Of a stretch of DNA of 64,000 nt, positions 55,496-64,000 are shown piece after piece. Within the stretch, counting starts at the first letter, position 1, and each line of letters starts with the position of its first letter. Below the pieces are notes generated by a model. The model was not told the origin of the DNA. It did no database searches and worked only from the letters and a program-made list of their open reading frames with translations. The stretch is from Lewinellaceae bacterium. Its GTDB lineage: Bacteria; Bacteroidota; Bacteroidia; Chitinophagales; Saprospiraceae. The position numbers and the translations under genes are program-made. The DNA lies in assembly GCA_020636025.1 (NCBI GenBank), contig JACJYQ010000007.1, forward strand, positions 396,001 through 460,000, in the 5' to 3' direction.

Positions 55496-58492
55496 ATGAA
55501 TAAACTCACAAGAATTCCCCTGGTTATAAGCCTGTTCATTTCAGGCATGCACGCAATGGCGCAATGCCCAAACGGCACCATTGTAACGGTAATCAACAAC
55601 TCAAGTGCCAACGTTAATGGCTCATTTGCCTGGGCGCTGGATTGTCTAGACAATGTTGGTTCCACACTTACTACGGTGCAATTCAACATAAACGGTGCTA
55701 CTGAAATACAGCCAAGTGCCATAAACCTGCTATCGGTAAATAAAGCCGGTGCTACCATAGAGGGAGTTAATCTTGGCGGCGGCGGCCCAATTGTCATAGA
55801 TGGCGGTAACCCGGCAGGTCCATCTACAAATGGCTTGTTGATCTCCTCTCCTAATGTAACCGTACAAGATTTGACCATTCAGAATTTTACCTCCGGAAGA
55901 GGGATAAATATTATTGGAAATGGATCCACTGTTCAACAAAATATAATTAAGGCAAATCTTGTAGGCATAGAAACTGGCTCGGCAGTATTCAGTTTCTCCA
56001 TTTTAAACAACAACATAGGCACCATTGGGGAGGGAAATACCCAAAGCGGGATCGCCATCAACGGCGGCCCGACCAACGGTATTATTTCCGGCAACACCAT
56101 TGAAGAAAACGGAGGCTCAGGAGTCAGTATTTTAGGTGGCACGGTGCTGATCTCTCAAAACAGCATTAACTGCAATTTTGCAGGAGGCATTACACGGCCA
56201 AGTCCTCCCAATATTCCGGTGGTGACACAAGCTAGCACCCAAACCATCAAAGGCGTTTCAACACCAAATACCGCCATTGAAGTGTTTGTTTTCAGCGATG
56301 CAGGATGTGCTGGTGTTCCCGTGCAAGGGAAGACGTTTGTGGGTAATACCACCTCACTCGCAACTGGCGAATGGACCCTAACGGTTAACCCCGGCAGTGT
56401 AAATGCTGGTGATATGGTAACCGCTACCAGTACTGAAAACAATAATAATACCTCGGCATTTTCCCCGGCAGTCACCGTGATTGATTGTTCAGGTTTTGTT
56501 ACAGATATCGACCATAGCGACATCGCCTGTAATGGCGACAACAATGGAAGCGCCATGGCCATTCCCGACAATACAGCATTTGATTACAGCTGGTCGCATG
56601 GTCCGATTACACCTTCGGTTTTCAACCTGGCTGCCGGAACGTATACAGTTACCATTACCAATACCGATGGTTGTACTTCAACACAAAGCACTGATATTCT
56701 CGAGCCTCTGGTATTGAGCGTGTTTATCGCCACCGATAATGCACCATGCTCCGGTGGTGGAAACAATGGCTCCATTACGGCCATGCCTGACGGTGGAACA
56801 CCTAACTATACTTATGCCTGGAACACGGGTGAAATGGTGCCAACCATCACCGGTCTTGCGGCTGGTACATATTCAGCCACTGTTACAGATCAGAATAACT
56901 GCACTTCCTCTCAGGTGTTGATCCTGAGCGAAGCCCCGGCTCTGAGTTTATCGGTCACTCCAGTTCCTATACCTTGTTTTGGCACCAATACAGGCTCGGC
57001 AACTGCTAATGCCGGAGGTGGCACGCCCGGTTTTTCTTATGCCTGGAGTGATGGTCAGATGTCTGGTATGGCAACCGGGCTTGCGGCCGGAAATTATACG
57101 GTCACGGTTACAGATGTGAATACCTGTACCATTACTTCCAGTACCAACATTACTCAATCGCCTGAATTGGTGGTAAACCTCAGCTTTACCGGAGAGTCTA
57201 TGGCAGGTGCTGGGGACGGCACCGCTTCTGCAACCGCAAGCGGTGGCAATGGACCGTATTTCTACAATTGGAGCAATGGTGAAATGATACGTGTGATTAC
57301 CGGATTATCTCCCGGTACTTATACGGTTACAGTAACAGACGCGCTTAATTGCACCAAAACCAGCTCGGTGGTAGTAACCATTGGCGGCTCCGGAGGTGGT
57401 TGTTCAGCGCTGCCGGTATACGCTGTTCTGGTTCCCGATGAAGTTTGTGGGAATACCGAATTTACACTTGTTGCGGACGATCTATATCCGAATCCAGTTG
57501 TGAACTATGTATGGCAGTTTCCAAATGGAGATTCTGCCCTTACCAGCCAGGCTACGCTTACTATTATGGCCAATTCTTCGGCCTTTTCCGGAGAGTATTT
57601 TGTGCTCAGGGATTCGGCGGGTTGTCGCTCCATCCCGGTTGGCGGCGCACCTGTGACTGTGCTTACGGTTGATAATGTTTCTGCGGGCACTGGAGCTGTA
57701 AACTGTTCAGCAGTTCCTGTCCAATTAAACGCTTCCATTCCAGGTGCCGGAACCGGTTCCTGGGTGTCGCTGGGAGCTGCTTCAGTTGCCAATCCCGCTC
57801 AAAATCAGACAATGGCCAACAACCTTCAAAACGGCGCAAACCTCTTTGTTTGGCAGGTAGCTTTGGGTGATTGTGTACAGGCTGCTACCGATACTGTGAT
57901 CTTTTTCGTGGAAAGCAAAGCCAATGCAGGAGACGATCATTATGTGCTTCAATATGCGTTGGACATTGCAGTTATGGAAGTTTTGTTAAACGATGATCTG
58001 AAAGGGCTTACTGATACAGTTGTTCAACAAATAGGCGCCCCGTCTAGTGGAATATTGGAACTGCTTTCAGAAACAAATCGCTTCCGCTATACAGTTGATG
58101 AAAACTTTAGAGGAACCGTTTCTTTTCAATATACCGTGTGTAACCCTTCTACCGTGTGCAATATTCCCTGCGATACAGCAACTGTGACGATTGAAGTGCA
58201 AAACTTGCCAAAGGTGCCAACCGGCCTGGTAGTAAATGATCCTGGTTTAAATGGTGCTTTAACCATAAAAGGACTTTCAGGATTCAGTAAAGCCGAGATT
58301 AATATTTTCGATCGCTGGGGTGATCTGGTTTTTCTGGATGACGACTATAAAAACACCGATCCCTGGCAAGGCGATTATCGCCGATCCGGTCGGTATTTGC
58401 CTGGAGGAGCCTATTATTATTTTCTGAAAGTATATGACGGAGCAGAACAAATTGGCAAAACCATAACCGGAGTCATTCACTTATTTGAATAG
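55496..58492 (+). CDS. SprB-repeat T9SS type B surface protein
   Basis: 998 residues: a signal peptide (to about 22), a parallel beta-helix region (about 60-215, repeated IxGNxI motifs), a Ca-binding-like Ig segment, four SprB repeats (nt about 56490-57390; pattern CxGxNNGSAxA ... YxWSxG ... LAAGTYTVTVTD), Ig/PKD-like domains, a cadherin-like segment, and a CHU_C-type gliding-motility C-terminal domain (FDRWGDLVFLDDDY ... GGAYYYFLKV) for type B export. Such proteins move along or adhere at the cell surface in gliding Bacteroidota. The PorP/SprF partner follows 44 bp later. Confidence 0.9.
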   Translation: MNKLTRIPLVISLFISGMHAMAQCPNGTIVTVINNSSANVNGSFAWALDCLDNVGSTLTTVQFNINGATEIQPSAINLLSVNKAGATIEGVNLGGGGPIVIDGGNPAGPSTNGLLISSPNVTVQDLTIQNFTSGRGINIIGNGSTVQQNIIKANLVGIETGSAVFSFSILNNNIGTIGEGNTQSGIAINGGPTNGIISGNTIEENGGSGVSILGGTVLISQNSINCNFAGGITRPSPPNIPVVTQASTQTIKGVSTPNTAIEVFVFSDAGCAGVPVQGKTFVGNTTSLATGEWTLTVNPGSVNAGDMVTATSTENNNNTSAFSPAVTVIDCSGFVTDIDHSDIACNGDNNGSAMAIPDNTAFDYSWSHGPITPSVFNLAAGTYTVTITNTDGCTSTQSTDILEPLVLSVFIATDNAPCSGGGNNGSITAMPDGGTPNYTYAWNTGEMVPTITGLAAGTYSATVTDQNNCTSSQVLILSEAPALSLSVTPVPIPCFGTNTGSATANAGGGTPGFSYAWSDGQMSGMATGLAAGNYTVTVTDVNTCTITSSTNITQSPELVVNLSFTGESMAGAGDGTASATASGGNGPYFYNWSNGEMIRVITGLSPGTYTVTVTDALNCTKTSSVVVTIGGSGGGCSALPVYAVLVPDEVCGNTEFTLVADDLYPNPVVNYVWQFPNGDSALTSQATLTIMANSSAFSGEYFVLRDSAGCRSIPVGGAPVTVLTVDNVSAGTGAVNCSAVPVQLNASIPGAGTGSWVSLGAASVANPAQNQTMANNLQNGANLFVWQVALGDCVQAATDTVIFFVESKANAGDDHYVLQYALDIAVMEVLLNDDLKGLTDTVVQQIGAPSSGILELLSETNRFRYTVDENFRGTVSFQYTVCNPSTVCNIPCDTATVTIEVQNLPKVPTGLVVNDPGLNGALTIKGLSGFSKAEINIFDRWGDLVFLDDDYKNTDPWQGDYRRSGRYLPGGAYYYFLKVYDGAEQIGKTITGVIHLFE

Positions 58493-58536
58493 TGATCACA
58501 AATTGCCCACTAACCACTTTTGAAAGAGGTAATATT

Positions 58537-59496
58537 ATGAAGACACTTACATCTCTCCTTGTCGCTTGTTTCTATCTGATAAATAGCTGTGTTGCCCAGC
58601 AGACACCCCTTTTCTCTATGTACCGCGACCAACGAGGAATTTTGAACCCTGCAGCATATTCCAACAACTATGTACTGAATAACCGCACTATGAATCTGAG
58701 TGGCGCCTGGCATGTGCAGTGGTGGAATTTGCCTGAATCGCCCAGGACGCAATCTTTGGCCTGGGAAATGGTCAGTGATGCCAAAAACAGTGTTTTCGGT
58801 GCGCATATTTTGAACGACCAAACCGGTAAGATTGCGCAGACAGGTGTCTATGGTCGCTATGCCTATCGGATTAAAATGGGTAGGCGGGTTACAAAAACAC
58901 TCCTTATAGGTTTGAATATTGGAGCTGTACAATATCGCGCCAAGCTGAACGAAATAGAATTCCCTGATCCTAATTCAGCTCCAACCGAAGCGCCGAATCT
59001 GATCAAGCCTGACTTGGGAGTAGGCGTGTTTTACCACCATTCTGATCGCTATTATGCGGGCGTCTCTATCCCGCAGACTTTTGGTCTCAGTACTGACTTC
59101 CAAAGTGGAGATGAGGTGTTCAGCATAAAAAGAATACCACATGTTTTTGCAGTGGTTGGCGGCTATTGGAGTACTCCCTGGCTGGGCAATGAAACGTCAT
59201 TTGTGGAGCCTTCTATTTGGGTAAAATATGCCGCCAATGCTCCTCTGAATGTAGATCTAAATTTACGCGCTCAGGTAAGCGAGCTGATTTGGGCCGGGGT
59301 AGGGGTGAACAGCGGATTTGGTCTGCAGCCAAGCGCTACTTTGCGATTTGAGGCTGGTCTGTTTTTGGGTGAACAAGTGCAGTTGGTGAAAAGCCAGATC
59401 AAAACAGGCTTTGCTTTTGATTTGCCGATTACACAATCGGTAGGAAAGAATTTTGGAAGTTCGGCGGAGATTGGGGTGGTATATACGTGGCGCTAA
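58537..59496 (+). CDS. PorP/SprF family T9SS outer-membrane protein
   Basis: 319 residues with a signal peptide (to about 20, CVAQ) and the PorP/SprF beta-barrel pattern (QQTPLFSMYRDQRGILNPAA, barrel strands ending GVVYTWR). SprF is known in flavobacteria to be needed for export of SprB, and here the gene lies 44 bp after a SprB-repeat protein, so it probably helps export that one. The ATG at 58537 is preceded by an AGAGG; a GTG at 58492 overlaps the upstream stop. Confidence 0.9.
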   Translation: MKTLTSLLVACFYLINSCVAQQTPLFSMYRDQRGILNPAAYSNNYVLNNRTMNLSGAWHVQWWNLPESPRTQSLAWEMVSDAKNSVFGAHILNDQTGKIAQTGVYGRYAYRIKMGRRVTKTLLIGLNIGAVQYRAKLNEIEFPDPNSAPTEAPNLIKPDLGVGVFYHHSDRYYAGVSIPQTFGLSTDFQSGDEVFSIKRIPHVFAVVGGYWSTPWLGNETSFVEPSIWVKYAANAPLNVDLNLRAQVSELIWAGVGVNSGFGLQPSATLRFEAGLFLGEQVQLVKSQIKTGFAFDLPITQSVGKNFGSSAEIGVVYTWR

Positions 59497-59533
59497 AAAA
59501 ATATCTGTACAGGCCAATATTGGATATTCTTTG

Positions 59534-59607
59534 TTGGAAATTCCTTGTTGGATATTGGATATTCAATCAAGTATCTGAATATCCAATATCCAACAAGGAA
59601 TTTCCAA
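59534..59607. repeat. Perfect 32-bp inverted repeat
   Basis: Arms 59534-59565 and 59576-59607 are exact reverse complements around a 10-nt loop. Each arm contains smaller TTGGATATTC-type direct repeats. There is no T-tract. It could be a dispersed palindromic element or a terminator after the PorP/SprF gene. Confidence 0.85.
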
Positions 59608-59780
59608 TGATGAAGTAGACTGATTCAATGTGAATTCCTGCTTTGATTATAGTATAATCCACATCGAAAAAAAAGCATCATCAATAATTAAATAGCTTAC
59701 TTTCACACGCATGTAAAATTGAAATACATATGCACCTGTTTGCAAGTCAATTCCAATATTTACCATATAACCCATTGATT

Positions 59781-60269
59781 ATGAAATATCTGTCCATATT
59801 ACTGCTGGCCATTTTAACGTCATGTAACGAATGTAAAGAACCAATCGGTCCCATTATTATCGATGTAGGGATGGACATTTTTGTTGAAAACCACCAGGGA
59901 GAAAATTTATTATCTCCTTCGACACAGGGATACATTGATTGGCAAACGATTAAATTGTTCTACCAGGTTGGTGAAGACAAGGTTGAAGTCTATGATTATA
60001 ATATGGATTGCCCGCGAAATATTTGTTTTAATGATGATGAACCAAATAAGGAAGTCATTGGTGTAAGTCCGTATTACTTAACCGATGAAGAATATCCGGT
60101 CACGTATATTCAATGGACCGAATTTGATACAGATACAATTAAATGCCATTTTAAGAAAAAGAACAAGGGCGCCTACACCTCATGTGATCAGATTTGGTAC
60201 AATGGTGAACAAGTTTATCCGGGTACCGGAGCCTTTGGATTAGATCGGGCTTTTAAGGTGGTTAAGTAA
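59781..60269 (+). CDS. Small putative lipoprotein, unknown function
   Basis: 162 residues from the ATG at 59781 with a lipoprotein signal (MKYLSILLLAILTSC, good lipobox). The mature protein is acidic, with a few Cys; no family recognised. A longer start at 59730 is disfavoured since the lipobox would be too far inside. Confidence 0.75.
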   Translation: MKYLSILLLAILTSCNECKEPIGPIIIDVGMDIFVENHQGENLLSPSTQGYIDWQTIKLFYQVGEDKVEVYDYNMDCPRNICFNDDEPNKEVIGVSPYYLTDEEYPVTYIQWTEFDTDTIKCHFKKKNKGAYTSCDQIWYNGEQVYPGTGAFGLDRAFKVVK

Positions 60270-60397
60270 GGTGTATCACTGATTTCTACAACAATGAACA
60301 TCATGGAAGTTCTTTCGTTTTACCTTCGCTATCGACCATTTTGCCGATAGACAGACCCTAATTTCGCCAGTTCTAACACTTTCCGATCTCAGATTTT

Positions 60398-62026
60398 ATG
60401 TTGCTTAGCCCGATCAAACGGTTCTGGAACCTGCTCAAGGTGTATAAGTTGGAAATCAGACAGATCTATGTCTATGCCATATTCATTGGGTTTATTAATC
60501 TCACGTTGCCGCTGGGTATTCAGGCCATCATCAATTTTCTGCAAACCGGTGAATACACCTCAACCTGGCTGTTGTTGGTTGGTTTCGTGTTGTTTGGTAT
60601 TCTGGTGAGTGGTATTTTACAGATACTGCAATTCAGGGTGGTGGAAAACAGTCAACAGGATTTGCTGGCTCGTTCGGCATTTGAATTCGCTTACCGAATA
60701 CCTAAAATCACCTATTTGCAGCTTGATAAAATGCACATGCCGGAACTGGTGAATCGATTTTTCGATACATTGACCATTCAGAAGGGTGTCCCCAAGATAC
60801 TGATTGATTTTTCACTGGCCATTTTCCAGATCTTCTTCGGACTTATTTTGCTCACCATTTACAGTCCGTATTTCATCATTCTTGGACTGGCTTTGTTGCT
60901 TATCCTGTGGCTGATCACCAGATTTTCCGGCCCTAGAGGCCTGGCTACCAGTTTGAAAGAAAGCAAGTATAAGTACCATTTGGTGCACTGGCTTGAAGAA
61001 TCAGCGCGCCTGAACCGAAGTCTGAAGATCTTCAATTACACGAAATTTCATCTGAAAAAAACAGATGGGATTGTGTCTAACTATATCCAGGCAAGAGAAA
61101 AGCATTTTCAGGTCCTGATTGGGCAATTCAAGTTGTTCATTGGCTTTAAACTCATTGTCGCCGCCGGCTTGCTCATTCTGGGTGGAATACTTGTTTTTCA
61201 GGAGCGTATGAACATTGGTCAGTTTGTCGCTGCCGAGATCATCATTCTCCTGATCTTAAACTCGGTGGAAAAGTTGCTCACTACCATTGACGTGATTTAT
61301 GATGTCTTAACTGCGCTGGAAAAAATTGGGTATGTAACTGATCTGAAACTGGATGAAGACAATGGAGTGGGTACTGTGAAAGCGGATGAAGGTCTGGGGA
61401 TAGTTGGGAAAGAGCTGGTTTTTGGGTTTCCGGATGAAAAAAGAAAGATCATTGACGAACTGGATTTTGAAATAGCGCCGAATGAAAAGGTCGTTTTATC
61501 AGGGAAAGCTGGCAGTGGTAAATCTGTTTTATTACAGTTAATTGCCGGTATTTATCAAATTCAGGATGGAGAACTGTATGTCGATGGGATCCCGGTAGCG
61601 CATTACAAGAAAGACGAATTGTTTAAATCACTCAGTGTCAGTTTCCCGGAGAATCAAATATTTGATGGTACCATTCGGGAGAATATTTTACTGGGCAGAG
61701 ATTGCGATGAACGTAAAATGTCGGAAACCCTTGAACTCCTGGGCTTGAATGGATTCCTGATTCATCAGGAAAAAGGCATAGATACCCGATTGGATAGCGG
61801 TGGAGGCTGGCTACCAAGGAGTGTCATGCAAAAGATACTGGTTGCCAGAATCATTATTGGAGAACCCAAACTAATTCTGATGGAGGACCCTTTGCCCTTT
61901 ATTGAAGAGGATGAAAAGAAAAAGATCATCGATTACATGATGTCGAAGGAACGAAAATGGACGCTTGTTGTCATCTCTGACTACCATCATTGGGTGGAAA
62001 AATGCGACAGAATACTGGAACTGTAA
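60398..62026 (+). CDS. ABC exporter-type fused permease-ATPase with atypical NBD
   Basis: 542 residues: a six-helix exporter membrane domain (about 20-310) and an ABC ATPase domain. Walker A GKAGSGKS (369-376) is intact. Where LSGGQ is expected the sequence is LPRSV; Walker B reads LILMED (Glu496-Asp497 where D-E is usual); the H-loop position has Asp528 (SDYHHW). The N-terminal peptidase domain of bacteriocin exporters is absent. It is followed by HlyD-family and TolC-family genes, so it belongs to a type-1-secretion-like system, but its ATPase may be weak or inactive, or may need a partner. The possible promoter is TAATTTCG at 60359-60366. Confidence 0.87.
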   Translation: MLLSPIKRFWNLLKVYKLEIRQIYVYAIFIGFINLTLPLGIQAIINFLQTGEYTSTWLLLVGFVLFGILVSGILQILQFRVVENSQQDLLARSAFEFAYRIPKITYLQLDKMHMPELVNRFFDTLTIQKGVPKILIDFSLAIFQIFFGLILLTIYSPYFIILGLALLLILWLITRFSGPRGLATSLKESKYKYHLVHWLEESARLNRSLKIFNYTKFHLKKTDGIVSNYIQAREKHFQVLIGQFKLFIGFKLIVAAGLLILGGILVFQERMNIGQFVAAEIIILLILNSVEKLLTTIDVIYDVLTALEKIGYVTDLKLDEDNGVGTVKADEGLGIVGKELVFGFPDEKRKIIDELDFEIAPNEKVVLSGKAGSGKSVLLQLIAGIYQIQDGELYVDGIPVAHYKKDELFKSLSVSFPENQIFDGTIRENILLGRDCDERKMSETLELLGLNGFLIHQEKGIDTRLDSGGGWLPRSVMQKILVARIIIGEPKLILMEDPLPFIEEDEKKKIIDYMMSKERKWTLVVISDYHHWVEKCDRILEL

Positions 62027-62039
62027 AAACCGAAAACCA

Positions 62040-63416
62040 ATGTTGAATATTTCTGAAAACAGCATCAGCCAGCATGTACAGATGAGCGACTTTGATTCAT
62101 ATCAGTTGCTGAAACAAAACCTGCTTGGAAAACTTACCCTGTGGTTGGTATCTGTATTGTTTATGGTGATACTGATAACGCTTTTTTTACCCTGGACGCA
62201 GAATATCAGTGCTAAAGGTTACGTCACTACCCGCTCCCCCCAACAACGTCCGCAGGCCATTCAATCGGTGCTTGCCGGACGCCTGGAGAAATGGTACGTG
62301 CGGGAAGGCGATTTTGTCCAAAAGGGAGATACGATCGCTTTCATTTCGGAAATAAAAAGCGAATACTTCGATCCTGATATCCTGGAAAGGACTTCAGAGC
62401 AGGTGGCCGCCAAATCTCAAAGTATCGAAGCTTACGATCAAAAGGTATTTGCCCTAAAAAGCCAGTATACAGCACTCCAGGAAGGCCTGATGCTCAAGCG
62501 GGAACAAACCCTGAACAAGATTGCCCAGGCAAACAATAAAATCAGGATCGACAGCATCGATCTGGTTGCGCTGGAAACCAATTTGTTGATTTCACAAAAC
62601 CAACTAAACAGAACCAATGAGCTGTATGGAAAAGGCTTGAAATCCCTGACTGAGCGTCAGGATAAGGAATACAAAGTGCAATCTGAGCAGGCAAAGGTAA
62701 ATGTGCAAAAAAACAAGTTGATCAATCAGAGAAATGAGTTGAGCAACCTGATTCTGGAGCTTTCTGCCATTGAAAGGGAATATGCTGATAAAATGGCAAA
62801 ATCACTCTCTGATCGTCAGACTGCCATGTCTGATCAACTGGAAAGCAGAGCAGCTACTGCCAAGCTTAAAAACCAGCTCAGCAATTACACAGAGCGCCAA
62901 AAACATTATTACATAACCGCGCCACAGGATGGATACATAACCAAAACGATCAAAAAAGGCCTGGGTGAAACCCTCAAAGAAGGCGATGACATTGTAACCA
63001 TCGTACCAGCGTCTTACGAACTGGCCATTGAACTGTATGTAAAACCGCAAGATGTACCCTTGTTGAGCATTGGCAGCCCTGTTCAGCTGAGGTTCGACGG
63101 TTGGCCTGCCGTGGTAATCAGTGGCTGGCCCGAGACTTCTACCGGAGTGTTTAAGGGAGAGGTTGTGGCCATTGACAGGTACATCAGCGAAAATGGAAGC
63201 TACAGGGTGATCGTAAGTCCGGATAATTCGAAAAAAGTTTGGCCACCGCAATTGAGCATCGGCACAGGAGCGCAGGCGTTTTTACTGTTGAAGGAGGTCC
63301 CTATATGGTACGAAGCATGGCGACAGCTCAATGGATTTCCACCTGATTTCTACCAGAATGGAGAGGAAAAGGGTGGGGATGTGAAGCGAAAGGCGCCCAT
63401 AAAATCAGTAAAATAG
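62040..63416 (+). CDS. HlyD-family membrane fusion protein
   Basis: 458 residues: a cytoplasmic N-terminus, one membrane helix (about 30-53), a barrel-sandwich start (VLAGRLEKWYVREGDFVQKG), a long coiled coil (about 110-300), then the second half of the lipoyl-like hybrid (YITAPQDGYITK) and a beta-barrel. It would bridge the inner-membrane ABC protein to the outer-membrane TolC-like channel. It starts 13 bp after the ABC gene stop and the TolC-family gene starts 1 bp after its own stop. Confidence 0.9.
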   Translation: MLNISENSISQHVQMSDFDSYQLLKQNLLGKLTLWLVSVLFMVILITLFLPWTQNISAKGYVTTRSPQQRPQAIQSVLAGRLEKWYVREGDFVQKGDTIAFISEIKSEYFDPDILERTSEQVAAKSQSIEAYDQKVFALKSQYTALQEGLMLKREQTLNKIAQANNKIRIDSIDLVALETNLLISQNQLNRTNELYGKGLKSLTERQDKEYKVQSEQAKVNVQKNKLINQRNELSNLILELSAIEREYADKMAKSLSDRQTAMSDQLESRAATAKLKNQLSNYTERQKHYYITAPQDGYITKTIKKGLGETLKEGDDIVTIVPASYELAIELYVKPQDVPLLSIGSPVQLRFDGWPAVVISGWPETSTGVFKGEVVAIDRYISENGSYRVIVSPDNSKKVWPPQLSIGTGAQAFLLLKEVPIWYEAWRQLNGFPPDFYQNGEEKGGDVKRKAPIKSVK

Positions 63417-63417
63417 C

Positions 63418-64000
63418 ATGAGATATTGCGTTGTTATTGCCATTCTATTGTTCATTGCCCCGCCTCGAGGATTGTCACAGGATGGTGTGGAACTGGCTTA
63501 TTCGGAATTTATACAAAACATTGTTCAATTTCACCCGGTTGCCAGACAAGCTGCTTTGAAGGTGAAATTTGGTGCGGCTGAGTTACTCAAAGCGAAGGGT
63601 AGTTTTGACCCAGCGCTCACTTCCGACTGGAGCGAAAAGAATTTCAATGAAAAGCTTTACTACCGCCAATTCGGAACCAGGGTAAAAATACCTACACCAA
63701 TTGGTCTGGATGTTGTAGGAGGTTATAATTACGCAAACGGTGATTATCTAAATCCGGAAAACAACACTTCCTCTGATGGACTGTGGCATATCGGGCTGGA
63801 GTTGGATGTATTGCAGGGGCTATTGGTGAATGAGCGCAAAACGGCACTTCAACAGGCACGGGTGTACCAGGAAATGGCGAGGAACGAGCAACAGGTATTG
63901 CTGAACGAACTGATGTTCAATGCCAGTGCCTCCTATTTGCAATGGCAGCTTTATTTTAATTATGACCGGGTCTTGCAGGATAACCTTACTCTGGCGCAGA
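63418..64000 (+). CDS. TolC-family outer-membrane efflux protein (3' end outside window)
   Basis: Open from the ATG at 63418 to the window end (194 codons). It has a signal peptide (about 1-20, PRGLSQ) and an N-terminal OEP-like part (VARQAALKVKFGAAELLKAK, then SFDPALTSDWSEKNF). It is the third gene of the ABC/HlyD/TolC operon, forming the outer-membrane channel. Confidence 0.85.
   Translation, partial: MRYCVVIAILLFIAPPRGLSQDGVELAYSEFIQNIVQFHPVARQAALKVKFGAAELLKAKGSFDPALTSDWSEKNFNEKLYYRQFGTRVKIPTPIGLDVVGGYNYANGDYLNPENNTSSDGLWHIGLELDVLQGLLVNERKTALQQARVYQEMARNEQQVLLNELMFNASASYLQWQLYFNYDRVLQDNLTLAQ

Noticed and set aside
63033..63060. Minus-strand GGGTACAT inside the HlyD-family gene as another ECF site
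   Set aside because: There is no AACACAT at the 13-nt spacing and it lies in coding sequence; treated as chance.
1..64000. tRNA, rRNA, integrase, prophage or plasmid features
   Set aside because: None were found on reading both strands; gene content is chromosomal and coherent.

Overview
The window comes from a member of the Bacteroidota, most likely a Saprospiria-like lineage. This is inferred from type IX secretion (T9SS) sorting tails of both types (A and B), a PorP/SprF-family protein beside a SprB-repeat protein, HYR-rich giant surface proteins, a Rho with a long basic, Asn/Gln-rich insert, a CarboxypepD-type TonB receptor, and TAnnTTTG-like promoter elements. No tRNA, rRNA, integrase, transposase or CRISPR array was seen.

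Layout. 1-17091: the 3' part (5696 codons) of a giant secreted protein made of six ~570-650-residue super-repeats, each of four HYR domains with a foreign module nested in the second, followed by dockerin-like, cohesin-like and T9SS type A regions. 17092-18058: a convergent intergenic region with two terminators and an array of short palindromes. 18059-21868: rho (minus) and serS (plus). 21983-26554: a TonB-dependent receptor with an exported partner, a membrane zinc peptidase and a possible lipoprotein. 26605-36228: an FkbM methyltransferase and three large T9SS cargo proteins that share modules. 36405-39134: an FAD/NAD oxidoreductase and a polytopic 4Fe-4S membrane protein. 39196-39540: a TfoX-N protein. 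39626-44339: an ECF sigma factor and TPR-bearing anti-sigma-like protein, divergent from a TPR-CHAT (caspase-clan) protein. 44340-44671: a second palindrome array. 44864-55444: exported proteins (an unknown, two beta-lactamase-fold serine hydrolases, a small twin-CX3C protein, a papain-like protease and a propeller-caspase protein). 55496-59496: a SprB-repeat T9SS type B protein and its PorP/SprF partner. 59781-64000: a small lipoprotein, then a type-1-secretion-like ABC, HlyD and TolC operon cut by the window end.

The most interesting point is a two-block motif, TGGGTACAT-N13-AACACAT, with exactly the same spacing in three intergenic regions: before the ECF sigma gene, before the unknown exported gene at 44864/44876, and before the small twin-CX3C protein gene at 50076. 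This suggests an autoregulated sigma regulon that joins the sigma/anti-sigma/TPR-CHAT locus to the downstream exported hydrolases and proteases. The second is a palindrome family (GGCCTC-TCC-GAGGCC, period about 51 bp) in two arrays 27 kb apart; the start of one array seems to supply the stop codon of the TPR-CHAT gene.
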